A DNA stretch of 64,000 nt from Candidatus Poribacteria bacterium (GCA_022826645.1 JAJDUM010000110.1:1-64000); one strand, 5' to 3'. Shown: positions 23,887-33,994, counted from the stretch's first letter. Notes: generated by a model from the sequence alone, not told the origin. A program made the numbers and translations.

Positions 23887-24804
23887 ATGAAAATACAACA
23901 ACTCGCAATACTGTTCTGCTTAGCTGCATCAATCGCCATAGCACAACCTGTCGAGGTGACCGACGCAGGCGGCGAAACTGTTGTCATCCACTCAGCCGAG
24001 CGAATCGTTTCGATCAACGGCAGCACCACTGAGATTCTCTTTGCACTCGGTATTGGTGCAAACCTTGTCGGCTGCGATGCCTCTTCCACCTATCCAAAAC
24101 ATGCCACAGAAACACTGCCCTCGGTCGGCTATCAGTACCGCCTCAACGCCGAAGGTATTCTCTCCTTGAGACCGACACTGGTGATTGGGCGATCGGACGT
24201 GAAACCGCCTCAAGTCATCGAGCAGCTACACATGGCGGGCGTAACAGTGCTGCTGTTCAAAGAACCGAGAACTTTCGACGAAGCCAAACAGCGTCTCCGC
24301 ACAATCGGAAAGGCAGTCAATCGTCAGGAACAGGCGACGACCTTAATCTCAAACTTAGAGAAAGACATTGAAACGCTGAAGTCAAAACTTAATGCCCGAC
24401 AAGACCAAATGAAACTCAAAGCGTTGTTTCTCTACCTACGAGGTCCGCAAACCGCCTTTGTCCTCGGCAAAGATTCGGGTCCCGGAGCGATGCTTGAACT
24501 CGTCGGTGCGACCAATGCCGCCGGAAAGATTAAAGGCACCAAGCCGATGACCGCGGAAGCAGTTATCGCCGCGCAGCCGGATGTATACGTACTGTTTGAA
24601 TCAGGATTGAAATCGATCGGTGGCGTCGAAGGGCTGCTTAAAGTCCCCGGTTTGGCACAAACACCCGCCGGGCGGAATAAGCGAGTGGTTGCTATGGATG
24701 GATTGTATCTGTCGGGATTCGGTCCCCGTTGTGGCAAAGCCGCCCTTGATCTGTTTCGCGGCATTTATGAATCTGAGGGACATTTCGTTGTGCAGGGAGA
24801 GTAG
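23887..24804 (+). CDS. hmuT: Haem ABC transporter periplasmic binding protein
   Basis: A 305-residue exported protein of the helical-backbone (TroA/BtuF/HmuT) class. It has a signal peptide ending AIAQ, then ERIVSINGSTTEILFALG, a VGCDASSTYP loop and GYQYRLNAEGILSLRPTLVIG, which are typical of haemin-binding HmuT. It captures haem in the periplasm and delivers it to HmuU. ATG 23887 (after ACAAGGAG) is chosen over the upstream in-frame ATG at 23857. There is no lipobox, so it is probably soluble. An MNT gene on the other strand separates it from hmuUV. Confidence 0.85.
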   Translation: MKIQQLAILFCLAASIAIAQPVEVTDAGGETVVIHSAERIVSINGSTTEILFALGIGANLVGCDASSTYPKHATETLPSVGYQYRLNAEGILSLRPTLVIGRSDVKPPQVIEQLHMAGVTVLLFKEPRTFDEAKQRLRTIGKAVNRQEQATTLISNLEKDIETLKSKLNARQDQMKLKALFLYLRGPQTAFVLGKDSGPGAMLELVGATNAAGKIKGTKPMTAEAVIAAQPDVYVLFESGLKSIGGVEGLLKVPGLAQTPAGRNKRVVAMDGLYLSGFGPRCGKAALDLFRGIYESEGHFVVQGE

Positions 24805-24825
24805 CTTGTCGGCGCCGAATCCACT

Positions 24826-25167
24826 TCAACCTTTTGAGACCATTCCAGCGTCAACGGATTCATAGAGCACTTGTCCTTCTTGCGTAATTTCTCGGAGAAA
24901 CCAGTCGTTATGCAAAACTCGGTAGGCGATCTCTTCCGGTGAACGAACAATCACATCCATGCGGAAGCGGCGAGGGATTCGCCGCCGAATCTCCACCGCT
25001 TGGTGTCGGGTCTGCGATTCCGGAATGGGCATCACCACCAGCAGGTCAACATCCGAGTCCTCGGTAGGCGTACCGTCAGCATAGGAACCGAAGAGGATAA
25101 TCTTCAAGGGTGCAAATTCCCTAACGATATCATCACAAGTTGCTTGAATGTCTTTTAGGTCAACCAT
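24826..25167 (-). CDS. MNT-type minimal nucleotidyltransferase
   Basis: A 113-residue protein with the nucleotidyltransferase signature LFGSYADGTPTEDSDVDLLV (GS followed by D-x-D). Such MNT proteins are usually antitoxins that AMPylate or neutralise a HEPN RNase encoded next door. No HEPN gene is visible on either side, so this copy is an orphan or acts alone. It is oriented against the hmu genes and lies between hmuT and hmuU, which suggests a later insertion into an ancestral hmuTUV operon. Confidence 0.82.
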   Translation of the reverse strand: MVDLKDIQATCDDIVREFAPLKIILFGSYADGTPTEDSDVDLLVVMPIPESQTRHQAVEIRRRIPRRFRMDVIVRSPEEIAYRVLHNDWFLREITQEGQVLYESVDAGMVSKG

Positions 25168-25361
25168 AATGTCAAACCTATTAACTACTAAAAACCCGCG
25201 TCAATTGTGTGCTGGGTGGATTCTGCGAATGCCCAATAAATTGGTGAGGCAGGAAAATTTCTTAACACTGTTTACACATGTCTACTATGCGATAGGATTA
25301 CCTTTTACTTTTGGCTGAAAGCATAGCACATCACCGAACGGCTGTCAACTGGAGCCAAAGC

Positions 25362-26360
25362 GTGCCCAATCGAGCCCAAATCCTTCTTATCCTCGGTATT
25401 TCACTCCCAATTTCGCTTTGCGTCGCAGCGGGTGTGGGAGCATATCAGATCCTGCCGTGGCATATCCCCCACATACTGCTTTTCCACAAAGACGGGTTTG
25501 AAGTCCTCCTCTATGTCCGATTCCCTCGTGTTCTCTTATCCGCAATCGTCGGATCGGTTTTAGCCATCTCCGGTGCGACATTGCAGGGCATCTTCCGCAA
25601 TCCACTGGCGGATCCCGGGTTAATTGGCGTAACGGCGGGCGCAGGACTCGGCGCAGCAATCTGGATTGTACTAATCGGCGGTGGATTTTTGAGTATCTGG
25701 GGCGTACCGGTCGCAGCATTCGCTGGAGGGGTGCTTGTGACAATCGGTGTCTGGAAAATCGCTCAAACGCAAGGACGGGTTCTCACCGTAACCCTCCTAC
25801 TCGCCGGGATAGCACTCAATAGCTTTGCTGGTGCCGGCATCGGCTTGATGACATTCCTCGCCGACGAAGAACAACTTCGAAGCCTTACCTTCTGGCTGCT
25901 CGGCGGCTTCGGAGGAGCAACATGGCGCGTAGTTGCAGTCACGCTTCCAGTTGCGACCGTCGGGGCAGTCGTGCTGTTCCGCCTCACTCGTGCGCTCAAC
26001 GCCATGAGCTTGGGTGAATCGGAGGCATATCATCTCGGTGTTTCGACTGAATCATTGAAGAGATGGGCAATCTTTGGGGTAGCGCTGACTGTTGGTGCTG
26101 CTGTCTCAGCGGCGGGTGGCATCGGTTTCGTGGGGCTCGTCGTACCGCACCTACTGCGTCTCATGGGCGGTGCTGACCATCGGTATCTGTTGCCCGGTTC
26201 AGCATTGGGAGGTGCAATTCTACTCGTTTTGGCAGATCTGTTTGCCCGAACTGTTGCAGTCCCCGCCGAACTGCCCGTCGGTGTTGTCACTGCGTTGCTT
26301 GGGGGACCGTTTTTCCTTTGGCTGTTGATGAAATTCAAGAAAGAGGTGGTGTATGGTTGA
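25362..26360 (+). CDS. hmuU: Haem ABC transporter permease (FecCD/BtuC type)
   Basis: About 332 residues with ten predicted helices. Family motifs include RFPRVLLSAIVGSVLAISG, ATLQGIFRNPLADPGLIGV and the cytosolic coupling loop GGIGFVGLVVPHLLR. It forms the membrane channel with HmuV for haem passed from HmuT. I favour GTG 25362 with GGAG 7 bases upstream over TTG 25311, which lacks a binding site. It overlaps hmuV by 8 bp. Iron-siderophore or cobalamin permeases are close relatives, so the haem assignment rests on the neighbours. Confidence 0.87.
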   Translation: MPNRAQILLILGISLPISLCVAAGVGAYQILPWHIPHILLFHKDGFEVLLYVRFPRVLLSAIVGSVLAISGATLQGIFRNPLADPGLIGVTAGAGLGAAIWIVLIGGGFLSIWGVPVAAFAGGVLVTIGVWKIAQTQGRVLTVTLLLAGIALNSFAGAGIGLMTFLADEEQLRSLTFWLLGGFGGATWRVVAVTLPVATVGAVVLFRLTRALNAMSLGESEAYHLGVSTESLKRWAIFGVALTVGAAVSAAGGIGFVGLVVPHLLRLMGGADHRYLLPGSALGGAILLVLADLFARTVAVPAELPVGVVTALLGGPFFLWLLMKFKKEVVYG

Positions 26361-27168
26361 ACTGGAACGGGTTGGATACCGCATCGGTCAGAAATGGCTT
26401 GTCCGCAACATTGACCTGAAAATTGAAGCGGGACAGTTTTGGATTTTCGTCGGACCAAATGGCGCGGGCAAATCAACACTCTTACGCCTTATCTCCGGCG
26501 AACTTGCACCGACAACCGGGTGGATCCGATTTTTCGGTGAATCAATCGGCGAATACTCACCAAGAGAATTAGCTCAGAAACGCGCTTATCTCCAACAGAA
26601 ACGAGATGTCAACTTCCCATTCCGGGCTTCGGAGATTGTCCTGCTCGGCCGTCATCCACACCTCAACGGTACGAAAGAAACCGCCACAGATTTAGCAATC
26701 GCACAAGAAGCGATGAAACAGGTGCAAGCTGAGATGTTCGCTGAACGCCTCTATCCGACACTATCGGGTGGCGAGGCATCTCGCGTTGATCTTGCCCGTA
26801 TCCTTGCCCAAGAACCGAGACTCTTTCTGTTGGACGAGCCGACAAATCATCTCGACCCTCGACATCAGGTCCAAACCCTCCGCTTGTGCCAGTCGATCGC
26901 GCAGTCCGGAAGAACGGTCATCACCGCAATTCACGACCTAAATCTAGCGTCAATGTACGCAGATCAGGTACTCATGTTGCGGGAAGGAAGCCCTATCGCT
27001 GTTGGCACTCCCGAGTTCATTTTTACACCGCAACAGTTGGAGGCGGTCTACGATGTGCCCTTTGAAGTGATGCAACTTTCGAGCGGTCAATTGGTTGTCG
27101 TGCCACTCTCTTCCGATTCGATACCTAATTCATATCTCGACACCCAACCGTCGATTGTGGAAATTTGA
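26353..27168 (+). CDS. hmuV: Haem ABC transporter ATPase
   Basis: A 271-residue ABC ATPase with Walker A GPNGAGKST (34-42), Q-loop region AYLQQKRDV, signature LSGGE, Walker B LFLLDEP and the switch His in AIHDLNLAS. It powers haem import through HmuU. Compared with HmuV relatives it has a short C-terminal extension rich in Ser and Pro. The start overlaps the hmuU stop. The region after the stop holds a GGGTTGGG hairpin without a T-run. Confidence 0.9.
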   Translation: MVELERVGYRIGQKWLVRNIDLKIEAGQFWIFVGPNGAGKSTLLRLISGELAPTTGWIRFFGESIGEYSPRELAQKRAYLQQKRDVNFPFRASEIVLLGRHPHLNGTKETATDLAIAQEAMKQVQAEMFAERLYPTLSGGEASRVDLARILAQEPRLFLLDEPTNHLDPRHQVQTLRLCQSIAQSGRTVITAIHDLNLASMYADQVLMLREGSPIAVGTPEFIFTPQQLEAVYDVPFEVMQLSSGQLVVVPLSSDSIPNSYLDTQPSIVEI

Positions 27169-27804
27169 TACAGAGGTACGAACAAAGGGTTGGGAGACCC
27201 AACCCCTACGGAGGATTGTGGACCCCTCATTAATATAGTTGAAGTTGGCTTGCCCATTCCAAGTACCGGTGTGGCATTTCTGCAACAACAGTGTTGCACA
27301 GTTTCGACAAACTCCTCCTGAACACAACCCCCCCTCGCAATCATAGCTGATGTCAAAGTCAAGTACAAAGTCACCCAGAGAAGGAGCGATTCAGACAAAT
27401 GGCACATGTCGGCCCGCCGGGGCTTTGGGGTATGGGGCTATCCGTATGCTATAAACATGTCGCCCCGCCCTGATAAATCGGGATTCAAAACTGGAGCTAA
27501 ATGCATCCTGTCCCGTCCTAAAATAGTCCCGTTTCACTTTCCGATTTCCATCCTGAAAATCCTTAAATCCTGATTCAGACAATAATGATGCACACCCCTC
27601 AGATAATTGTGGCATCTAAATTGCTTATGAATGACGCGCCAAGTGAATTTCGTTTGGCAACGATTCCTGTCAGATTTTATTTAGGTTCCGTTGAAGTGTC
27701 AACAGAATCTAGATAACGTGGTATAATAAAGACCGTTTGACAATCCTTGCGTAGGTCGTACTCTTCAATCTCCCACAACAACCGATTGAAAGGAGATATC
27801 CGCC
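27169..27804. other. Intergenic region with hairpin repeat and a candidate promoter
   Basis: I see no credible gene in these 636 bases. GGGTTGGG-AGA-CCCAACCC (27187-27205) is a perfect hairpin of the GTAGGG-flanked type. Around 27468-27500 the sequence CCCTGATAAATCGGGATTCAAAAC resembles the core of the hairpin repeat of the 51-56 kb array. TATAAT at 27722-27727, with a weak TGTCAA upstream, may be the promoter of the lectin array. Confidence 0.5.
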
Positions 27805-29076
27805 ATGAATCGTTCACACTTCAGATTCAATCTCACACTTCTCGCCGCGGTTGTAGCACTTTCACTATTCACATCGTCACACACTATTGCTCAAGATGCC
27901 ACACGTACTTTATCTGGCCGCGTTGTTGATGTCGATAGAAATCCGATTGCCGGTCTCTCGATAGTGATTCAGCCATTTGCAATTGTCGAAGGCAGACTGG
28001 AATCGGCATTTCTACTAAAAGAGTTTATGCCGGAAGCCTTTGTACCTCTGATCAAATCGCAAACGGATGAAGCGGGACGGTTTTCCGTCACAGGTGTCAA
28101 ATCTGGACCCATTCAATTTGTGGCACAACCTGCCCATCTACCGGAGGATGGGATACTACCACCCGACGTATACCACCTTGCTCCGGACGCTGACGTGCTA
28201 TCTATCGAAACCGGAGGAATAATCTTCTACCCACCTTACGAGAAACACCCACCGTTTGGGGGAATTACGTTTGGCGTTGAGCCGGGGACACACCTCGAAA
28301 ACGTTGAGGTCACGGTGAAACCCCGAATGCGGATTCGGGGGCAAATCGTTTTTGCCGATGGCACCCCGCTTGCCAATGCAGAGATTGGGACTAGTACGCG
28401 ACAGCGTGATCTTGATGGAAGAGGCAGCGGTAGTTCGAGCGGCGGATCTCGGACGGATAATGCGGGCTACTTTGTGAAATATGTGGATGAGTCTGGGTTC
28501 TACACGGTTGGGGTCAGGTTTCAAGGACTTTCAGCAACCTCGGAGGAATTTATCCTCGAAACTGACCAAAGATACGATAATCTGGTCTTAACACTCGATA
28601 GCAAACCGGTTTCTTTCAAGGCACTTCCCGATCGGATGGAACTGGATAACACAGGACAATGGGTGTTAAACCCTGCAAACAACCACAGCTACAAGCGCGT
28701 CCACTGCGAGAGCTGGGAAGATGCCCAAGCGAAAGCTATTGCCGAAGATGCACATTTGGTCGCGATTAACGATGCGGCAGAACAGCAGTGGCTCGTGAAA
28801 ATTTTTGGCACTGCCCCCTGCTGGATCGGCTTGACCGACACGGTAAAGGAGGGCGAATGGGGTTGGACCAGCGGTGAACCGGCCACCTATTTCAACTGGG
28901 CAACCCATAAACTGATGGACGCCGACAGGGGCGATGAGGATTACGTTTTCATGGGGCTTTCACCGGACGGAAGATGGCATAAAGTTGGCTCCCAAAGTCC
29001 CGAATGGCAAATGACCCGAATGGCGATCCTCGAACAGGAGGATTTGCCTGTCAAGTCGTCGGAGGAGGAGAAGTAA
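27805..29076 (+). CDS. Secreted C-type-lectin-domain protein, type I, copy 1
   Basis: A 423-residue exported protein. A signal peptide (to about residue 30, TIAQ) is followed by a carboxypeptidase-regulatory-like beta domain (TLSGRVVDVDRNPIAGLSI), a second one near residue 175 (MRIRGQIVFADGTPLANAEI), and a C-type-lectin-like domain at about 285-412 with WIGL, WGWTSGEPATYFNW and a WxxMTRMAILE ending. The canonical sugar-selecting EPN/QPD triplet is absent, so ligand type is unknown. There is no membrane anchor. It starts a six-member array and belongs to the longer type with PFGGITF...HLENVEVTVKP. Confidence 0.8.
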   Translation: MNRSHFRFNLTLLAAVVALSLFTSSHTIAQDATRTLSGRVVDVDRNPIAGLSIVIQPFAIVEGRLESAFLLKEFMPEAFVPLIKSQTDEAGRFSVTGVKSGPIQFVAQPAHLPEDGILPPDVYHLAPDADVLSIETGGIIFYPPYEKHPPFGGITFGVEPGTHLENVEVTVKPRMRIRGQIVFADGTPLANAEIGTSTRQRDLDGRGSGSSSGGSRTDNAGYFVKYVDESGFYTVGVRFQGLSATSEEFILETDQRYDNLVLTLDSKPVSFKALPDRMELDNTGQWVLNPANNHSYKRVHCESWEDAQAKAIAEDAHLVAINDAAEQQWLVKIFGTAPCWIGLTDTVKEGEWGWTSGEPATYFNWATHKLMDADRGDEDYVFMGLSPDGRWHKVGSQSPEWQMTRMAILEQEDLPVKSSEEEK

Positions 29077-29131
29077 TCCAAGTTTTGACGGAGGCTTTCA
29101 TAGCCAAGCCACCTGAAAGGAGATATTTACC

Positions 29132-30352
29132 ATGAACCCTTCATGTTTCAAACTTCACTTGATAGCTCTCACCACGATTGTAGTATTCTTATTTGGGACA
29201 TTGTCACACGGCATCGCTCAAGAAGCCAAGAGCACTCTATCCGGTCGTATTGTTGGTGTCGATGGAAATCCGATTGCTGGGCTGCCGATAGCCCTTCAGC
29301 CATTTGATCCCATCAATGAGGCACAACACCTAGGATACCTCTCTTTTCTCGAATCACAAACTGATGAAGAGGGACGCTTCTCTATTGCGAACATCGCTCC
29401 CGTTTTAGTCCAATTGATCGTCTTGCCCCATGACACACCTGACTATGAGATACTATCCGTCAGAATTGGGCTGGTGACTATCTATCAAGATAGAGCGTCA
29501 ATTTCTGATAGAATCGCCTTGTCTATCCAGCCGGGCACACACATCAAGAACGTTGAAATTATAGCAAAACCTCGGATGCGTATTCGGGGTCAAGTTATTT
29601 TCGCCGATGGCACACCCCTTGCTAACACATCGGTTAAGATCAAGGCTCGACGGCGTTCTCCTGACGGGATGGGTAGTGGCAGCTCAAGTTCCCCCGCAAG
29701 GACGGACGATACAGGTTATTTTGTGGAATATGTGCATACGCCGGGGATCTACACGGTAACGGTGAACTACCGGGGACTTTCGGCAACCCCGGAGCCGTTC
29801 CTGCTTCAGGAGAATGACAGAAAGGACGATGTGATTTTCACGTTTAAGAGTGAACCAATTTCTCCTGATTCACCCGATGGTCGGGTAGAAGCGTCCGCAG
29901 AAGCGTCAACCTCGCCATGGGTGGGTGCGGGGGTATGGGTGGTGAATCCCACAAATGGACACGCCTACAAAAGCATCCATTGCACAAGTTGGGACGATGC
30001 CAACATCCAATCGGTCGCCGAAGATGCACATCTGGTGGCAGTTAATGACGAAGCAGAACAGAAGTGGCTGTCGGAAATCTTTGGACCTCGTCCCTATTGG
30101 ATCGGGCTGACCGACGTTGCTAAGGAGGGTGAATGGGAGTGGACCAGCGGCGAGCCGGTTACCTACACCAACTGGACACTCCATGAACCGATGGACACCG
30201 GCAGCGGCGAGGAGGACCACGTTTTCATGGGGCACGCACTGAATGGCGAGTGGTCCGACATTAGCATTGAAGGTGTGGCATGGAAGTTTATCCAAATGGC
30301 GATTATTGAAATGGAGGATTTGCCCACCGAGTCGTCGGCGGAAGAGCAGTAA
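29132..30352 (+). CDS. Secreted C-type-lectin-domain protein, type II, copy 1
   Basis: A 406-residue relative of the preceding gene, with the same signal peptide style (GIAQE), two regulatory beta domains and a lectin-like domain from about residue 265. It lacks the long insert of type I before the second beta domain and has VWVVNPTNGHAYKSIHC at the lectin start. The loop HEPMDTGSGEED is acidic and could bind calcium. It follows copy 1 by 55 bases with a matching GAAAGGAGATATTTACC leader, so the pair is probably one transcript. Confidence 0.8.
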   Translation: MNPSCFKLHLIALTTIVVFLFGTLSHGIAQEAKSTLSGRIVGVDGNPIAGLPIALQPFDPINEAQHLGYLSFLESQTDEEGRFSIANIAPVLVQLIVLPHDTPDYEILSVRIGLVTIYQDRASISDRIALSIQPGTHIKNVEIIAKPRMRIRGQVIFADGTPLANTSVKIKARRRSPDGMGSGSSSSPARTDDTGYFVEYVHTPGIYTVTVNYRGLSATPEPFLLQENDRKDDVIFTFKSEPISPDSPDGRVEASAEASTSPWVGAGVWVVNPTNGHAYKSIHCTSWDDANIQSVAEDAHLVAVNDEAEQKWLSEIFGPRPYWIGLTDVAKEGEWEWTSGEPVTYTNWTLHEPMDTGSGEEDHVFMGHALNGEWSDISIEGVAWKFIQMAIIEMEDLPTESSAEEQ

Positions 30353-30542
30353 CGCAGGTCCCGGAAACCAAGCTTTTGTGTGCCAAATCTCCCAAGCAAA
30401 TCCGATCAATGGGTTTGTACTGAAAGCGGCTACCTATAATGGCACAACTCATTGCGCGGCGGAACAGGGTTAACCGACTAAAAATCTTAGGAATATGCGG
30501 CTTTGAGAATTTAACCACGCAAGTCACAAAGGAGATCCTACC

Positions 30543-32492
30543 ATGAAAGCAATTTTAGCGTTACTTGCACTTTTTATTCTATCCTCCTCCAATGCCTCTC
30601 CTGAGGATCTCTCGCAATCGGGCTTGCCTCAAGGGGTTAAAGCACGCCTCGGAAAAGGCGCGATAACGAGTCAAATACGGTATTCGCCCAACGGCACCCT
30701 GCTTGCAGTCGGCAGCGGTATAGGCATCTGGCTCTACGATACAAGGACCCTTCAAGAGCTCAACCTGCTCGCAGGACATTTAGGAATCATTTTCGACATT
30801 GCATTCAGTCCAGATGGTACGACGCTAGCAAGCGCGAGCTCGGACAAAACCATTCGTCTGTGGACGGTAGACACCGGTACACACCTGCAAATACTGGAGG
30901 GACATACGTCGGCTGTCAGCAGTGTCGTATTCAGTCCAGATGGCAACACCCTGACAAGCACAAGTTGGGACGAGACTATCCGTCTGTGGAATCCGGAGAC
31001 AGGTGAGCAGCTACGAACATTGGACGCGAGCATGTCGAAGGTCAGCGGTGTGGCATTCAGTCCTGATGGGAGTATGCTGGCAATCTGGAGTTGGGACAAG
31101 ACCCTTCGTTTGTGGAACGTAGCGACAGGCGAACTTCATCCGCCACGGATAGCTTCTTCCGACGAATCGTTTCGTTTGTGGAACGTAGCGACAGGCGAAC
31201 CCCCGCAGACCTTAGAAGGGCACGCATCGAACATTACTAGCGTCGCATTCAGTCCAGATGGCTTAACGCTAGCAGGTGGGAGTTGGCGCGATGGCATTCA
31301 TCTCTGGAATGCGACGACAGGCGTACACTTGGATACGCTAGGAGAGGAGACATCTGGGATTAGTAGTGTTGCGTTCAGTCCGGATGGAAATATGCTGGCA
31401 AGCGGGCATAGCAATAACATCCGTTTATGGGATGCTGCGACGGGTGTGCATTTGCGGACCTTAGGAGGACATACAGATGGGGTCAAAAATATCGCCTTCA
31501 GTCCAGACGGCAGTAAGATTGTAAGCGGGAGTTCGGACGGCACCATCCGTCTGTGGAATTTGGCAACAGGTGTACCCATCAGGACGCTGGAGGGGCATAT
31601 AAGTACCATTTATGACATTGCTTTCAGCCCGGATGGGGCAACGCTCGCCAGTGCGAGTAGAGAAAATACTATCCGTCTGTGGGATGCCGTGACTGGGGCG
31701 ATCAAACAGACACTGGTGGAGGATTGGTCGCGGTTCCACAGTGTTATCTTTAGTCCGGATGGCTCGATGCTAGCAAGTGCGACTGACCGCCATACCATTC
31801 ACCTTTGGAACCCCAAAACAGGGGCGCGCTTGCGAACGATGAAACATGAAACGGGACGTGACTACAGTATCGCGTTTAGTCCGGAGGGCTCGATGTTGGC
31901 AAGTTGGAACGATGATACTATCATCCAACTGTGGAATCCCAAGACTGGCGCGCAGCTCCGAACACTGCACTGGCCCCCCTCAATCACCCCTCGCATCGCG
32001 TACAAACCGGCTGCCAGCACGACCCTCGCGTTCAGTCCAGATGGCACCACGTTGGCAAGTGGCAGTAACGACATGAGTGACCCTAACGTTCGTCTTTGGA
32101 ATGTGGCGACAGGCGTACAGGAACGAATATTGGAAGGTCATACAGCGGACATTGCTAGCGTTGCTTTTAGCCCGGATGGCAGCACACTTGCCAGCAGCAG
32201 TGGCGACCATACCATTCGGATTTGGGATGCCCGGACAGGGACTCCCCGTTGGACCCTAGAGAGACACAAGACAGGCGTTACCAACATCGCGTTTAGCCCG
32301 GACGGAAGCATACTCGCAAGCGCGGATCGCGACAGTATCATCCACTTATGGGATGCTACAACCGGGGATTATCGCCAAACCCTGAGGGGCCACGCATCAT
32401 ACGTCACTAGTGTCGTCTTCAATTCAAATGGTAGTATACTGGCAAGTGGGAGTTACGATGGCACTGTGCTATTGTGGGATCTCGCCCGTTAA
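30543..32492 (+). CDS. Secreted WD40-repeat propeller protein 1
   Basis: A 649-residue exported protein with a signal peptide (to about residue 19, SNAS), the shared cap LPQGVKARLGKG, and about 14 WD40 units with SPDG turns and RLW(N/D) ends, enough for two seven-bladed propellers. Secreted WD40 proteins are binding platforms; no enzyme domain is present. A 30-nt exact direct repeat (31105-31134 and 31171-31200) has inserted an extra partial blade edge between units 3 and 4. It lies between two lectin couplets. Confidence 0.82.
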   Translation: MKAILALLALFILSSSNASPEDLSQSGLPQGVKARLGKGAITSQIRYSPNGTLLAVGSGIGIWLYDTRTLQELNLLAGHLGIIFDIAFSPDGTTLASASSDKTIRLWTVDTGTHLQILEGHTSAVSSVVFSPDGNTLTSTSWDETIRLWNPETGEQLRTLDASMSKVSGVAFSPDGSMLAIWSWDKTLRLWNVATGELHPPRIASSDESFRLWNVATGEPPQTLEGHASNITSVAFSPDGLTLAGGSWRDGIHLWNATTGVHLDTLGEETSGISSVAFSPDGNMLASGHSNNIRLWDAATGVHLRTLGGHTDGVKNIAFSPDGSKIVSGSSDGTIRLWNLATGVPIRTLEGHISTIYDIAFSPDGATLASASRENTIRLWDAVTGAIKQTLVEDWSRFHSVIFSPDGSMLASATDRHTIHLWNPKTGARLRTMKHETGRDYSIAFSPEGSMLASWNDDTIIQLWNPKTGAQLRTLHWPPSITPRIAYKPAASTTLAFSPDGTTLASGSNDMSDPNVRLWNVATGVQERILEGHTADIASVAFSPDGSTLASSSGDHTIRIWDARTGTPRWTLERHKTGVTNIAFSPDGSILASADRDSIIHLWDATTGDYRQTLRGHASYVTSVVFNSNGSILASGSYDGTVLLWDLAR

Positions 32493-32657
32493 CTGTGTGC
32501 ACCTCATTGTATAGATACTCAGAACCTACGCACTTCAGCGATCTCAACGAGTTATGACTGCCAACGATGAATTGGTGAGCTAGCAAGTATGATCTTTCGA
32601 TTGTGAAAATTCTCACTACCTATCACAACTAACCCACCCCAAAAGGAGATACTCACC

Positions 32658-33932
32658 ATGAATCCGTCACACCTCAGATCCAATCTCACATCTTTTCTCG
32701 CCGCAACGGTGACGCTACTACTCCTCATACCCTCACCCAACATCGCTCAAGACGCCACATGCACCTTATCCGGCCGCGTTGTTGACGTCGATGGAAATCC
32801 GATTGTCGGTCTCTCAATAGAAATTCAATCACTTGTAATTGATGATAGCGAACTGTTACGAGCATTCAGACTAAAACAACTCATGCCGGAAGCATACGCC
32901 CTTCCGCTCAAATCGCAAACCGATGAAGCGGGGCGGTTTTCCGTTACGGGTATCAAACCTGGACCCATTCAATTTGCGGCACAACCGCCCCATCTGCCGG
33001 ATGATGTACCGCAACTCCCTGATTTTGCCCCGGAGTACCTTTTTGCCCCGGACGCTGAAGTGCTATCCATCGAAATTGGGGCAATCACCTTCTACCCACC
33101 TGATGAGAAACACCCACCCTTTGGTGGAATTACGTTTGGCATTGAACCGGGGACACACCTCGAAAACATTGAGGTTACAGTGAAACCGCGGATGCGTATT
33201 CGAGGGCAAATCGTTTTTGCCGACGGAACACCGCTTGCCAACGCACGGATCGAGATCAATGTGCGACAACGTGATTTCGATGGCATGAGCACTCGTAGCT
33301 CAGGCAGCAAACCTCAGACAGACGACGCAGGTTACTTTGTGCAATATGTGGATGAGCCCGGGTTCTATACGATCGCAGTTGAATTTCAAGGGCTTTCAAC
33401 AACCTCAGAGCAATTTATTCTCGAAGCTGGAGGACGACACGATGATCTGGTCCTAACGTTGGACAGCAAACCGGTCCCCATCGAGCCGGTTCCCGAACCG
33501 GACGGTGATGGACCGTGGATATTAAACCCCGCAAATGGTCACAACTATAAAGGCGTCTATTGCGAGAGTTGGGACGATGCACAAGCAAAGGCGGTGGCCG
33601 AAGGTGCACATCTGGTCGCGATTAACGATATAGCAGAGCAGGCGTGGCTCATGAGAATCTTTGGCACTGCGCCTTATTGGATCGGATTGATCAATGGAGC
33701 AAAGGAGGGAAAATGGGGTTGGACGAGTGGTGAGCAGGTCACCTATACCAACTAGGCACTCCATAAGCTGATAAACGCCGACAGGAGTGACGAGGATTAT
33801 GTTTTCATGGGGCTTTTACCGGATGGGGGATGGCATAAAGTTGGTCCCCAAAGCCCAGAATGGCGGATACCTCCAATGGCTATCCTTGAAAAAGAGAGTT
33901 TGTCCGATAAGTCGGCGGTGGAGGAGCAGTAA
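32658..33932 (+). pseudogene. C-type-lectin-domain gene, type I, copy 2, with in-frame amber stop
   Basis: The reading frame encodes the full type I architecture and is collinear with copies 1 and 3, but TAG at 33753-33755 replaces the conserved Trp (TYTN-W in the paralogues). The frame then continues unbroken to TAA at 33930-33932 with the normal C terminus. A truncated 365-residue product would lose the last third of the lectin domain. Simple nonsense decay, a base-calling error or readthrough are all possible; the intact downstream frame suggests the change is recent. Confidence 0.8.
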
Positions 33933-33994
33933 TCCAAGTCTTGACCGATTCTTTGACTTTATCCTTTATAACCAACCCAAAGGAGACATTTACC

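Noticed and set aside
27169-27804. Minus-strand open frames of 60-106 codons in the long intergenic region
   Set aside because: They overlap dispersed repeat sequence and show no domain, signal peptide or binding site.
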